A stretch of DNA of 64,000 nt from Antilocapra americana (GCA_007570785.1 ML664175.1:8632225-8696224); one strand, 5' to 3'. Positions 11,965 to 49,665 are shown, counted from the stretch's first letter. The notes: a model not told the origin generated them from the letters alone. A program made the numbers and translations.

Positions 11965-12130
11965 AGTCCTTTATTCAGTCCAATAGCCATTTGAGGACCT
12001 ACCATGTACCAGGCCTTTTCCGGGTATCAGCAACACAGTTTTGAAGAAAACTTCACGTGTCTCTGTCCTCATGGAGCTTATATCTTAGTGGATAGAGACA
12101 AACATACAAAGATAGTGAGTGGTGATAAGT
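11965..12130 (-). mobile_element. L2 LINE fragment
   Basis: On the plus strand the blocks CCTACCATGTACCAGGCC and CTCATGGAGCTTATATCTTAGTGG are the complement of the L2 3' region. Similarity may extend weakly towards 12380. Confidence 0.65.
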
Positions 12131-12774
12131 GACATGTACAAAAACAGAGCAGAATAACAAGGCAGCAGGGGACAATCTGATAGAGGCCATGAGAGGGAGT
12201 GACTGCTATTTTATAGAAGGTGATCAGCAAAGTCCTTTTGGACAAATTCAAAGTCCTTTTGAATTGTCCTACAGGGTGGGAGAGGGAGCCATGTAAATAT
12301 GTGGAAGACAAGCATTCCAGGCAGAGGGAACAGCAGACATTCCAGGAACACACTTGACTGCTCCAGGGAGGCCAGTATGCTCACAGAGGAGTGAGTGAGG
12401 CAGACAGAGTAGTAGGAAATAAGGTCAGAGAGTCCATCTCCACATATTCCCTCCTCATCCAGTTAAGTACTACACCCTCCCCAATGCTTCCTGCATCCTA
12501 TTGCTCAGCCCTAGTCTTAGTTCAAGCCCTTAGCATCCTTGCTTTGTTCACCTGGCACAGCTGGCACAACACTTCATACACTGTAGGTGCTCCATCAGTG
12601 TTTGATGATGACATGTGTGAGTTAGCTTCTCCACAACATGTTATCTTGGCTGGTCCCTCATCAAGTACCTAATGGAATTTGTGTCTCTGAATGTGCTTTC
12701 CTTTAGCATTATATGCTCTGGGTTGAAACTTTCTCGTAAAGGGAAATGAAGTTATGTTCACACACAAACGACAG

Positions 12775-14862
12775 ATTAAACCACTTTTTTTATTATAAGC
12801 TTAACTGGCACAAAATTCACTGAAGATACTCTTCACTTTTACACAAGCCTGTAAATAGAAAAATACATTGACTCACAAAAAAAGTTTATGTTGGTGCTTC
12901 AAAGTAAATTTAAACACATGATTTCCAAAGAGAATACAGGTTTTTGATGTCAATAACTAAAAACGGCTCTTGGTGTGCACTGTATCATGTATATATTTCA
13001 TTGTGTATTATGTTTAGGGCCGATAGAATCTGTACAAATTGCTCTTTTGGTTCCTGATAGGCTGACACAATACAGATATTTGTTTTCTTTTTCCACTATA
13101 CAAACAAATCATATAAAATGTTCCCTGGTACATAGCTATATAATTATTTCCTCCACTTAAGTCTTAAAGCAACTTTACAAGGCACTGCTTATGATGAGGA
13201 CCCTGCTGTTGAACTATCTGAATCTTTTATCACTAGGATACACAATTCAAATGCATACGACTCAGTGACTTCTTAGTATTTTAAAAAGTCTAAATTTTAA
13301 GGGTATAAATATATAAGATCTTAGAAAGCACAACTAAGCTTCTTAAGCAGATGGCGGGAGGGCAGTGGCAAAAAAAAAAAAAACATGACAAATGGTCCAT
13401 AAAAAGCCATTTGAAAGTTATCATGTACAAGTAGTTATTTTTCATAATAGTTGTATTTTTCTAATTACAGTTATGCCATCACAAAATACATTTATTTTTA
13501 TTCTTTATTTAAATTATAATGAGTGGTATTTCTTCCTAAATAGCCATTAAGTTCTTTGGAAATTTTAATCTACTTAAGCTACTTTAATAAACAAGAAATT
13601 TCCCCTTTGATTTTTATAAACAACTTCCATGAAGCATATTTTGAAATACACCTTTGGCAGTGTGGAAGAGTACATGACCTTGGCAAGATCCAGCAAGTAT
13701 AGTAAATACCCATGGTCTCAGTGAAAACTACAGGCTATAGAATATTTTGTTTTTCTATTTTGAGACAGAATACAAATGTAATTGCTTCAAATACAAACAT
13801 CCATCTTCCACCAAACAGTATAAACAGACATGTTATGTAATTATAAACTAATTCCTTCAATTCCACTCGTATAAAAATAAAACAAGTTTCAAAGATCAAC
13901 AAGATAGAGCCTGATGGTGAAAAAAAATGATAAGTCATTCATAAGCTAATTGAAACTGCAGCCTGAGGATGCCAGACCAACATTATAAATATAAAGAAAA
14001 AGAAGCTAAATATTTGATTACCACAAATAACTTCAGCATAAGCACCAGCTATGTTCAGATATGGCCAGCACATAGGCCAAGTATAAATGCACAGATCACT
14101 GTGAACTAAAGGCATAAAAATCTAATTCCCTGACCCTTCAATCTACCTTTCAGAGCATAGGGAATCAAGCAGGGAGCCAGAAGTGCCCTCTTCAGTCACT
14201 TACACAACACTAAACCACCCCAGTCCTTACTCTCAAGCCCCTTCCCACCAAAAATAGTCACAGTGAGCGTGAAATTGATCAATCCAGTTTATCCAGGGCC
14301 TATAGATATGGCCAATCATTTGTCCTATATTCATTTTAAAGAGAACACTTACATAAATTATACTCAAGACATTGAACCATCATTTGTGTATATTCTTATT
14401 TAACATTCAAATTGCTTAGATGACATTTTAGAAAGTCCCCTGTGGTGCAAGAAGGGTCTTAAATTTGTGTTAAAGACTGATATTACATCTAAGATCTTAA
14501 AGGTGAGACTCTGGGCCTGTCTGTGGTAAAGCAGGGATGGTATCTTCAGTCATTCTACATAATAAATGTGCTGTTCTATGGCTGCAAAATCCTGAATCCT
14601 TGAATGATCCTTGGGGCTAATGTTTTATAAGGCACTTTTGGCTATGTGAGATTTTGCCTAACTCTCAGGCTGAATCTTAAAGAATATTTACAAAGCTGAA
14701 GCAAAGTAATTTTAAAATGGGATGCTTTACTGATAGGTTTAATTGGGATGGTGAGAAGCAGTTTGTACGCAAGGCCTGTTCATCTCTCTCTGAACCATCT
14801 ATCACCATAGGGAAGGTCACAGACATGGGCCCCTTGAATGACTGTGCAGCTCACTAGCCCCT
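12775..14862 (-). other. RAB27A: RAB27A 3' untranslated region
   Basis: About 2.1 kb follows the stop codon. It is free of young SINE or LINE insertions, unlike almost every other stretch of this length here, which supports it being transcribed exon. It is AT-rich with several AATAAA-type hexamers on the minus strand, including a cluster near 13490-13510 that could give shorter transcripts. The distal signal is at 12789-12794. The 3' border is inferred. Confidence 0.65.
12789..12794 (-). terminator. RAB27A: Likely distal poly(A) signal of RAB27A
   Basis: AATAAA on the minus strand (TTTATT on the plus) lies about 2.07 kb after the stop. Repeat-rich intergenic DNA resumes downstream, so this is the best candidate for the final cleavage signal. 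Confidence 0.55.
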
Positions 14863-39391
<24,529 letters not shown>

Positions 39392-39716
39392 CTGAAAAAT
39401 ACAAACAAATGCATATTTACCAAAAACTCATTAGAAAATATTAGAATCCTCTGCCTATAAAGTGGCAGTTCAACAAGTACTCCTACATAACACCTATATG
39501 CCTAAGGGTTCTGTGAAGAGAGGGTGAGATATTATTCGCTGTCCCGAGGACTTAATCATTTGCTAGATAAGATGCTACTGAACTGTGCTGTGCTGTGATA
39601 GTACCCCTAAGACAGAAATTCCAACTGAGAATGAAAATCAAGAAGACAATGGTCACTATTTTATACGCAGACCATGTAGAACAAAAGTTAATAAAACAAA
39701 GGAAGAAAGAGAATGT

Positions 39717-39855
39717 TTGTTGTTGTTTAGTCGCTAAGTTGTGTCTGAGACTCTTTGGACCCATAGACTGTATAACCTGCCAGGCTCCTCCGTCCATGGG
39801 ATTTCCAAGGCAAGAATACTGGAGTAAACTGTCACTTCCTTCTGCGAACAGAATG
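39717..39855 (-). mobile_element. BovA monomer
   Basis: GTTGTTTAGTCGCTAAGTTG, CCAGGCTCCTCCGTCCATGG and CAAGGCAAGAATACTGGAG form a single reversed BovA unit. Confidence 0.92.
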
Positions 39856-40540
39856 TTACAGGAATAATGGTAATTCTTAGAGTGCAAGTGGTTCCAACTG
39901 TACCTCCTTTTTTCAAAGTCTCCTCGCACTATATCCTTGGCTTTTCTCATGGACATCTAGGCAATTTCATTTATCCTGTGCATTTTCACATGTCATTACA
40001 GTTCCTTCAAAGATAATGCCAAAAAAAAACTTGCTTTGCAGCTTCCTCACATGTTATTATTGTTACATAGTACATATGAAATCAGATCTTTCTGGAATAT
40101 CACTGCTCACTTGAGAACTGAGTTCCACCATGAAGGGCTCATTTACCTACACTTGCCTTGATAGTCTATAGGAAATGTGACCAATTCAGCTCTTCAGCAT
40201 TGGCCAAAACAAGTTTACCTTTGAGAAGATATATTCTTATTTTTACAGCAAGACCTAACCATGGTTACCTTTTATCTTTTGCAATCAGCACTTTTCAAGA
40301 TTTATTTTTAATCCTTTAAATAGATTCAAACCATTCAAAATATTAATCTGACTGGAAACATAGTCTATCTTCAGGGAAAGCTTCCTTCTTTTTATCCTCC
40401 CATTTCTAATACCAATAAATCTTCTTGAAAATCAGAAAAGCAATCATCGTGTTATCAATGACAATGCTATCTGCCCATTCAACATACACATTTACCTATC
40501 CACGTACACATCGTACGTCCTGCATTAGACTCTGCTGGTT

Positions 40541-40742
40541 TGGGGGACCTCCCCCATGGTTAAGAATCACCTTCCAATGCAGGAGACACAGGTTTGATCC
40601 CTGGTGGGGGAACTAAGATCCCACATGCTGCCAGGCAACTAAGCCCATGTGCTGCAACTAGAGCAGCCCCTGCATGCCACAACCAGAGAAAGCCCCCATG
40701 TGGCAACAAAGAGCCCACGTACTGCAGCCAAGATAAAAATAC
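40541..40742 (+). mobile_element. CHR-type tRNA SINE
   Basis: The head is GGGGGACCTCCCCCATGG, the middle is GGGGAACTAAGATCCCACATG, and repeated CAACTAGAGCAG/CAACCAGAGAAAG units follow. Confidence 0.9.
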
Positions 40743-41862
40743 ATATTCTGCTGATTTTCCTCTCATCGTCCCCTTTCCATCCAGTCAGCTCCTATCCAGA
40801 AACTTTACCACAATTCTCAATGCATCCTATAGGATTATTCCTATAGATCCATAAAACTAATAAAAACTCAGGCAAGGACATTCACTGACTTTTCAAGGTT
40901 GCCTCCCTTAGACCATCCTCAATTTGGTGACTCGCCTTATGCTCAAAAATCCTGAATTCTGATTCCCAAGAGCTGCTGCAGTGACCTCTGCAGAGTGCCT
41001 TAGTGCAGAGCTACGACCTCGCATTCAGATATGGCCGGTCAGTGACTAAGGGCAAAGCCTCTACAAACATTCATCACCCTGTTTGCACACTGTAAAGAGT
41101 GACACAGTGCAGATGACGGCTTTCCATTTACAGCTTCTGTACTCACAGGTGCAGGTTGCCAGTATTAATGGTGTGCAACAGAACACTTCTCCAGAAGATG
41201 ACTACTTGGGTACAAATAAAAGACTAGCATGTCTCATCACAGCATCTCACTGGCTCCAAGTTATTCATAAATAAGAGATAAGAATAGAAAAGCAGGTCCA
41301 GATAACATTGAACCATTTTTTGGGGGAGGGTTCCCCTCCAAATAAATGAGAAAGCAGAAAACAACTCCAAATTCTGCAAGGACAGTGAGGAACGTATCTT
41401 TAGGGCCCCAAAATTTAAAGTGTTTAGTTATCATGGGAGAAGAATTACACACCTAAGTCTATAAATGGTCTTCACGGGTTTTGTTTTCTATTCATGGTAA
41501 CAGCAATACATAACAGTCTGTTAAAAACCAAACCATCATAAAAGAAATGTTAACCAATGAAATAACAGTGAAATAGCCAACAGTGGTGTAGACACCACTG
41601 TTGATATTAATCATAGTTTATATTCTTCAGACTACACCTTTAGATAATTATCGGCCTTGTTGACCTGAAAATAAATGTTCAGACCTTCCATTTCCTGGGT
41701 GGTTTGCTAAAGAATAAAACAGAATTCAGAGAGTTTAACTCATTTGCACAGTCTAGAACAAATGTCTCCTAACTTCAAGTCCAGTGTCTATTCTACCCCA
41801 AGTTTTGTGGCCATTACTCAAATTTTTACAAATACATGTTGGACTTAGAAGTGACCAAGTGT

Positions 41863-42070
41863 GGGGGACTTCCCTGGTGGTTCAGTGGTTAAGACTGCCT
41901 TGCAATGCTGGTGATGCGGATCCAAATCCTGGAGAGGGAACTAAGATCCCACATGCTGTGGAGCTACTGAACCCACGTGCCACAACTAGAGAATCTGTAT
42001 GCCGCAGTGAAAGATTCTCCTTTACCAGGATTAAGACCTGACAAAGCCAAATAACTAAATAAATAATTTT
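41863..42070 (+). mobile_element. CHR-type tRNA SINE
   Basis: The head is GGGGACTTCCCTGGTGGTTC, the middle is GGAACTAAGATCCCACATGC, and the tail is AACTAAATAAATAAT. Confidence 0.92.
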
Positions 42071-42119
42071 TCTTAAGTGGCCAGGTTTGGTATCATACAA
42101 GGTAGCCTAACAGGAAACA

Positions 42120-42350
42120 CGTGACTTCTGAAGTCAGGCAGAGCTAGACTGATTGCACGTCTCCCACCTACTGGCTACTCAGACGTTTTTCAGCCTTGGA
42201 TTTTCAGGTTTCCATTCTATGAAAAAGAAGATAATGTACACTACTTCACCCCATTGTTCTGAGGATTGAATGAGATACTCTTTGTGGAGTGCCCAGCACA
42301 ATGCTTGGCAGATGCTGGGTACTCAGTAAATGCTGGCTCATGCTCTTCTC
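42120..42350 (+). mobile_element. MIR SINE
   Basis: GTCAGGCAGAGCTAGACTG, TTCTGAGGATTGAATGAGAT and ACTCAGTAAATGCTGGCTC cover most of a MIR. Confidence 0.8.
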
Positions 42351-42554
42351 CCCACTCTAGACAGATGAGATGGACCTCTGAAGACCTAGAACAATTTCTG
42401 AAATAGCCCCTGGGCAGCTTGGAACATGCATTTCCGACACAAAAGATTGCTGACTGGCTCAGAGTAGTTCACTAAGTCAGCAAAGATGACCCTCTTTTTT
42501 GGCTAAATCTAACCATTTTCAATTAACTTTAAGTAGATATGTCATTTTCAAGAG

Positions 42555-43005
42555 AGTTGTGACTAGCCTAAAATCAGGTTTAAATTCCATAAAACACTCC
42601 AATCCATTCCAACCAATTCACACTTGTTCAAAAGAACCTCAATGGTTCATTCTGGTTGAGAATGAAAAGAGTTAAGTTCAAAGACGTTCTACCTACAAAA
42701 CCATTTCTGATTGATCTAAAGCCACTTTGGCTAAAACCACATGTGTCTAACCATTTAGGTCTGGTTCTAAGAGCTCAAAGAGGCTTCAGGCTGGTTTTAG
42801 CTAGCTCAAATAAGCTCTCACTTGGACAAGCAGGTTCTGACTGACTCACATGAGGTTTGATTGGTTCAGAATAAATTTTACCGAATCAAGTTAGTGTTGA
42901 CTGATCAATTAAATCTATCTCCAACTGGGCCACAGTTGCTCTAATTTTATCAAACCACTTGTAACTAGTTCAAGGTAAAAACTGGTTCAAAACAGTCCAA
43001 GTTGA
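42555..43005. repeat. Degenerate tandem-like tract with roughly 30-bp spacing
   Basis: Variants of CTGGTTCTAAGAGCTCAAA (near 42772), CTGGTTTTAGCTAGCTCAAA (near 42791), TTGGTTCAGAATAAA (near 42860) and CTGGTTCAAAACAG recur many times, often about 30 bp apart. No monomer is well conserved, so this is tentative. The same text resumes after the SINEs at 43403. Confidence 0.4.
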
Positions 43006-43402
43006 GACTTCCCTGGTGGTCCAAAGGCTAAGACTCAGTGTTCCTTATGCAGGGGATAAGGATTTCATCCCTTGTCAGGGAACATGGGGCTTCCCTTGTG
43101 GCTCAACCGGTAAAGAATCTGCCTGCAATGTGGAAAACCTGGGTTTGATCCCCAGGATTGGGAAGATCCCCTGGAGAAGGGAAAGGCTACCCACTCCAGT
43201 ATTCTGGCCTGGAGAATTGCATGGACTGTATAGTCAATGGGGTCGCAAAGAGTCAGACACAACTGAGCAACTTTCACTTTCAATTTCAGGGAACTAGATC
43301 CCACACACCACAACTAAGAGTGTGCATGCCACAACGAAGACTGAAGACCTCATGTGTTGCAACTAAGATGCGGTGCAGCCAAAAATAAATATTAAAAAAA
43401 AA
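43006..43402 (+). mobile_element. CHR-type SINE with a Bov-tA SINE inserted in it
   Basis: The CHR SINE is flanked by AGTCCAAGTTGA on both sides. A Bov-tA copy (about 43084-43288) interrupts it and is flanked by TCAGGGAAC duplicates. Both duplications are visible, so the order of events (CHR first, Bov-tA second) is secure. Confidence 0.92.
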
Positions 43403-44548
43403 AAAGTCCAAGTTGACTGATCAGATATTCAGTTTAAGACTGAAAAAGTAAAACGATAATCAGAAGCACCAAAAGCAATGGTTTGGTGTTTTAAACCTAT
43501 GCCAAATCAATAAACTTAAAATCTTATTTATAATCACCTCAGTTGTAGACAACCTGTACTCAAAAATGTATCTCCACCACAGTATAGTATCTTTCTACAA
43601 CTGAAAGGTTTGTCCGTGTTGGAGTATAGCATACTGGTTGGGAGAAGGGATACTAATCGAGGAGAAAACGATAAACAATAGCAAAAGGCATGATGAGTGA
43701 CACCGGCCTCTTGGGTTGAGAACTCACCTCCTGACTTATCTCAAGGACCTGGCAGCAAAACATTGATCTGTGGTCCAACAATAAAATATAAATTTTAGTT
43801 GGGCGGAACATTCAGCAAACTAGGAGGCTATTTAGAGTTTGTCCTAAACTGGACACAATGACCAGGCTGGTCTGGGTTAAGAGAGACCCGAATTCTAAAC
43901 AGTAAGGAAGCTGCAAGGAAATAAAAGGTTTCAGGGAACAGGCAGGTCTTCAAATTGTTAACAGATTTTTCAGGGTTTTGGCAAGGTATTGATGGTGATA
44001 GGTTTCTTATCTGAGATTCTGGTATGTCTTCACATAGAACCATCTTTGTATGAAAAATTACTTTCGTTTCTTATTTTTGTTACTCAAGTCCTGAGTGGTG
44101 TCTCTGGAGCCTATTCTTCAGAGGAAAAAAATATTTCCTCAATTATAGAAATAATGAATTATTTTTATGTTGGCATTTTAGAGCACAAAGGGGAACAGAG
44201 TAACATACACAATGCAGGATTTGGGGCACCCAAACAACATGGTGTGCACACAATTTCCAGCAAGTACTCTAACCTACTGATCCTTGGGAAGCCAGTTCAT
44301 CAAAGCCTCCCAATTGCATTGCTCTTACTAAAAACATGTCAGGTGCCCACATGTCAAGCACTTTGCCTACATTAGGGCAAAACCCTCATCACAGCCCTAA
44401 AGACACACATCATACATACTTCCTCCCTCGGAAAAATCTCAGTGCCATTCTGTCATGAATGCCACAATGAAAGGATGAATAAGTGGGTCTGGGGCAGTCT
44501 AACACGTCAGCATGGGCTCAATTCCAACATATTGTTGAGAGACAGAAA

Positions 44549-44985
44549 GAAGTGGAGGTTAAGAGCATGGACTCTAGAACTGAATCACCCACATGTGAGT
44601 TCAGTCATGTCACATTAGAAAACTTAATGTCTTTTGTCTCAGGGTCTCCATTTTAAAAATGGGAATGATATCCTATTTTATTAATACTATTATGTATATG
44701 CTTTGTTATGTTAACTTTTTTATAAGTAGGGTATACCTTACATTTCACAGTTTTACAACCTATAACAACTTGCAATTGTTGGTAAATAAAATGGCACTAG
44801 AAATACAGTTGTGTGAAAACCTTTCAATAGCATCTTCTAGCAAAATCAAGATACAGCATCAACACATTTAGATTTGATGAAGCACAGTAGTAAATATACT
44901 TCAAATGTCTGTTGTGAGGATTGAGTTAGTCTATATATATAACGTTTGGAATAGTGCTTGGCACACAATAACTGCAAGTAGCATC
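44549..44985 (+). mobile_element. MIR SINE, interrupted
   Basis: The 5' half is GGTTAAGAGCATGGACTC with CAGGGTCTCCATTTTAAAAA. The 3' half (GTTGTGAGGATTGAGTTAG, GTGCTTGGCACACAATAAC) follows after about 200 bp of unassigned AT-rich sequence. Confidence 0.75.
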
Positions 44986-45829
44986 ATAACCTAGCAGTCT
45001 AGTTATGAAGGGTCAATACCTAGGCAATGTTCCTTCCTAGAAATCTAAAAACAGAACTGAATCCCTAAAGTAAAAATAAGACGCAAAATAAGACTCTATG
45101 GAGAGCATTTGAACATAAGCTCACTTCTTTAAACACAATGCCTTCTGGAGGAAGTACCATCTAAACCTCAAGGAAATGTCTTCTATTAATAAAACTTAAG
45201 AATGCCCTCAATTTTGGATAGGCAAAAGACTTTCTTATCCAGCTCACTTCTTTCTCTCCTCCTTACACAAATATTTTTTTAAAGTGCTCTCCACCCTCAC
45301 TCTCATCAGAGTAACAATAGACGGCAAGGAACACCCACTTCTTCAACAAGTACCATGTGGTGACAAATGCCTGGTAAGCGAAAGTCAATGATCTTCTTCC
45401 TTATTTAAAATATAAAATATACTTTAATTGCTCTTCAGGAAATAAGATAGACGAAAATGGTTTAGCTAAAACAAAGGGGAAAGATCCCTCTCTGTGTGAA
45501 TCTCTCGCCCTCATATACTCATACAACACAGTCCAAATTCTCCATGAAGCTCCCTACTAAATTCAGCCATAGATTCTGGCCTTAGGATACCCTATCACAA
45601 GGCATAGTCATTCTAAAGTTATCCCAGACAATCCGGCCAGTTCTTAAAAGCCTGATTTTCCCTCTGTCAACCATATTTAGTACAGAGAGGAACAAAGCAG
45701 GGAGAGATAATATTACCTGAACCACTACCATATGCCACAAATGGTAGCAGACAGTCATGACTTTTGGTCATCATCCTTAAGGAGAACTTCAAGTCTGTAT
45801 AAGAGAGGGATGTTTTCTTAATATGGTGG

Positions 45830-46025
45830 TAAGCAGGTTTGGGTTCAACTTCTGAACCTTGTTGGTATGACTTGGTACAAGTTCTTCACATTAAGTCTCC
45901 ATTCTTAAAACTACAACGTAGAAATAACATTACAAACCTCACTGGGTTACTTTAAGGATGAAGTGACATAAACCACAGGAAATTTTAGCACACTGCTTGG
46001 TTTGCATTATGTTCAATAACTGAAA
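45830..46025 (+). mobile_element. MIR SINE fossil
   Basis: GTTTGGGTTCAACTTCTGAAC, AAGTTCTTCACATTAAGTCTCC and TACTTTAAGGATGAAGTGA follow the MIR order. Confidence 0.7.
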
Positions 46026-46585
46026 TTTCTCTTTATCAATACTATTACTAAAGCATAGCCTCATCACATTCTTATTGGGCAAAGCACGTAATTTTACAAC
46101 CAGTGCCTGAACCTTCTGAAAAAATTGAAAAATTCAATTTAGGTGCAGTTATGTATGAGGCCTTTATCACAAAAATTACCTTGGCATTCTGATCTAACAG
46201 TGAGTTTTAACTGGGTGATTTCAGCACTGTCAGAGCTAGAGTGTTCATCATCAAAGCATTTTATAATATACCAAGATCTGAGTAGGGGCAACTTGTGTTT
46301 ACCAAATGAGCCCTAGCTACCACTGTCTTAGGTCACTGTAATTACTCCACTCTGAAGTGAAACACATTTACTTTCACTGCGAAAGCAAGATGTGTACTGC
46401 CCAAGACTGGGGCTCCCCATTTCTACAATAGGAGACAGCCTCTGCTCTCTGTGCACACGACCTTCCTCTTCTCAATTTCTGGTCTAGTTTGAATGGATAC
46501 ATTTCTGCCCTCCTGAATAGGCTGACAGTGAAACAGATGAAATTATAAACAAAGAGCTTATCTTATCTGTGCAAAGATCTCAGGT

Positions 46586-46825
46586 AGGGATTTCCCTGGT
46601 GGTCCGGTGGCTAAGATTCTGAGCTCCCAGTGAAGGGAGCCAAGGTTCAATTTCTGGTCAGGGAACTAGATGCCACATGTGGCAACTAAGACACAATGCA
46701 GCCAAATAAATAAATGTAAATATTAAAAACATTAAAAGGAAAAAAAAAAGATTCTATGTGCCATAATAAAGATCAAAGATCCCATGAGCTACAACTAAGA
46801 CTTGGTACAAACAAATAATTATTCT
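46586..46825 (+). mobile_element. CHR-type tRNA SINE
   Basis: The head is GGGATTTCCCTGGTGGTCCG, the middle is GGTCAGGGAACTAGATGCC, and an internal A tract is followed by a second GATCCCATGAGCTACAAC part. Confidence 0.9.
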
Positions 46826-48247
46826 TTTCAAGAAGATCTTAGGTAGAGAGAAGTTAAGTAGAAATGTAATGGTTTTGAAAAATGGACAGAAATAGGAATC
46901 TCTTTCTTCCTCGTCTCCTTATTGAAAGATGAGTTTGGCTAATGGATTCTTCTCAATATAGTGTTTTGTAGTAATATCATACGTCCACCATTGATAGTGA
47001 GAAGAGAGGCATGTGACTAAAAACTGACAGAATCTAAATTTACATATCTTAATATTTATACATGTGCCTGTTACATAGGAATATTCCATTTTCCCTATTT
47101 AAACAAAGTGAAAAGACTAACTTGTAGCAGATGATGATATCTAAATGCCATTTAGATGATAGCTAAAGTGCCAAATTATCCAAAGAAAAAACAGAATTAT
47201 CTACAAACACTGTTGAATTAATTATATATTCCCAAATATTGCCAGGACATCCAAATATATCATTTGTAAAAGCATCCTTCAGACATTTGCAATTCTTTAT
47301 GAGTATTAAAGACAAGATCCAGAATAAAAAAAAAAAAATAAACAGTCCCAACCCAAGAGTTGACCTACTATTTCTGAGATGTTACCATCAGCTCTGTAGG
47401 TAACCAACATAAACCAGGAGACCAATAATTCAAGCAACTACAAAAATAAGAGGTACCAGAATGCTTCATGGAAGTAGAAAATGTTCTTCTGGAAGACCAC
47501 TGTCAACAACTCAAATGAGATACTGGCTTTTTTGTTTTTTTAAGTATAGAGATCATTGATTCTTTTATTCCAAAGACATTATTTGTTGTCCACACCTCTT
47601 TTAGGATCAGAATATGAATGTTTACAGAAATTTATGAAAAATAAACACTGGGTGTTGTTATTACTCACAGTTTGTGACAAGTACATCTTGTTTTATAGAC
47701 ATAGGGTAACAGGAATAAAGGTGTACTACAGAATCTGTCACTTGTAAAATATAGGCAATACTGTGGTGATAGGAGTGGTTGTTTGGTTTGCTGAGTAATA
47801 TCTCAAATAATGTGAAAGTATCCCCATAATGGTCACAAACACATGTCCTGTCAATGGAATGTCTCACCCATAGCTAAATGTGCTTCTTAAAGACACCATG
47901 AAGCAAGGAAGACTCCAAGGATTACAAAGAAGTGCAATACCTATGAAGTCTACTCCCTTGAAGACAATGAAACACAGGTGTCAGAGTCAAGGTCTCCTAA
48001 ATTCAAACAATGGGATACCACCACCCACCTGTGTAAAGTGAGGAGCAAAATGCATGATGGAAATCAATATATTGTAGCTCTTCTAATGACTACAACAGAT
48101 TAAGGTTTGAAAACTGATATTATGACATTAATACTGGTGTTTTTTTCCATGATATCTTAAGAGGGACACTGAACAGGATAAAGCTCCCAAAGAATGGAGT
48201 AAAAATATTTTCTGAAAATAGAAAAGGAGGAGAGACCTAAGCTTGGT

Positions 48248-48527
48248 TAAGTTCAGACACTCAGTCATGTCCGACTCTTTGCAACCCCATGGACTGCAGC
48301 ATGCCGGGCTTTCGTGTCCATCACCAACTCCTAGAGTTATTCAAACTCATGTCCATTGAGTTGGTGATGCCATCCAACCATCTTATCCTCTGTCGGCCCC
48401 TTCTCCTCCTGCCTTCAATCTTTCCCAGCATCAGGGTTTTTTCAAACAAGTCAGCTCTTCGCATCAGGTGGCCAAAGTATTGGAGTTTCAGCTTCAGCAT
48501 CAGTCCTTCCAATGAGTATTCAGGACT
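48248..48527 (-). mobile_element. BovB LINE 3' fragment
   Basis: The reversed BovB end runs from CAGACACTCAGTCATGTCC through CATCCAACCATCTTATCC to CCTTCCAATGAGTATTCAGG. On the minus strand it still reads [18 protein letters not shown]. Confidence 0.93.
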
Positions 48528-48590
48528 AGAGAAGGGAATGGCAAACCACTTCAGTATTTTTGCCTTGAGAACCCCATGAACAGTATGAAA
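48528..48590 (+). mobile_element. BovA fragment, opposite orientation to the adjoining BovB end
   Basis: AGAGAAGGGAATGGCAAACC and CTTCAGTATTTTTGCC are a BovA start. It directly abuts the reversed BovB, giving a head-to-head junction typical of twin-primed or recombined insertions. Confidence 0.65.
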
Positions 48591-49460
48591 AGACCTAAAC
48601 TACCTGAAAGGCAATATATCTGCAAGACTAACTGATTCATAGAGGAAATTCTGCTATTAAGTTTTGAAGAGGTAGAATTGAAGAGATATTGGCTATGCCC
48701 AAGTGATGCCAAACTCCCAGAACCAAAGACTCAAAGATGGAAATATGAGGAGTGAGCATGCTGCTACCACAGCCAGACTGGAAGGATTACACACAAAGTA
48801 GCACTCCAAAGACCTGAAATTAAAGAATGCTTTCCAAGGTTGCAAAACACAGAATACCCTTCCATTTATGACTGAGAAACAGAGTTGAGGATTCTGCCAA
48901 CTCTGGTCCTTCTGGAATGTGGGAGGGTTGGAAGGCCTTTGGCCAATACAACCTGGCTGTCCATGTGCATCTCACCTGCCTCAAAGCTTTTCATATGAGG
49001 TAGCACAGGGAAGATGCTGATTTCTCAGAAGAAATGTACCCAGACGAGAAGAGAATCACCTCACTTTGTGATGGAGTAATGATGCTTCTTTCACTCCAAG
49101 AAAATCTTAGGATGAAAAAAAATTGTGAATTAAAAGATCCAGACCTGTTGAAGATGACTGTCCAAACAAGAAAAACAATTGGGTAAATATCCCTGAGTTG
49201 GCAGTAACAGGGGAAGAAAGGGTTCCTTCATCATTGCCTTTTTTAAAAACTAGGACAAAAGCTCTATATTTATTCACCTTGTAGAGAAACTGTGTCCAGA
49301 GTATACCACTGCCTTGCCTTTCTAGACTCAGTCATTTGCACACTAGGACATCACCATCACTGTTGTTTTCTAAATGTGACTTTTTTACAGTGTAGTTTAA
49401 CATTCCCTTGACTTCTTAATCAAACACTGTACCTTATCTTTTCTGTGATGAGATGCACTG

Positions 49461-49665
49461 TGCCCCAGTGGCTCGGTGGTAAAGAATCTACCTGCCAAAG
49501 CAGGAGATGCAGATTCAATCCCTGGGTCAGGAAGATCCTCTGGAGGAGGAAATGGCAACCCACTCCAGTATTCTTGCCTGGAAAAGTCCAAGGACAGAAG
49601 AGTCTGGTGGGCTACAGTTCATGGGGTCACAAAGAGTTGGACACAACTGAGCACACACACACACT
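49461..49665 (+). mobile_element. Bov-tA SINE
   Basis: CCCCAGTGGCTCGGTGGTAA, TTCAATCCCTGGGTCAGGAA and GTTGGACACAACTGAGCAC, ending in a short CA run. Confidence 0.94.

Larger units (their letters stand above)
6661..12774. other. Intergenic region between RSL24D1 promoter and RAB27A 3' end
   Basis: This stretch of about 6.1 kb separates the two minus-strand genes. It holds diverged L1 pieces (about 7330-8170 and 9190-9720), a Bov-tA SINE (8212), a ruminant L1 3' end (10505-11633) with a TA microsatellite, a CHR SINE (11636) and an L2 fragment (11965). A short CA run sits near 7007-7020. I see no third gene. Confidence 0.75.
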
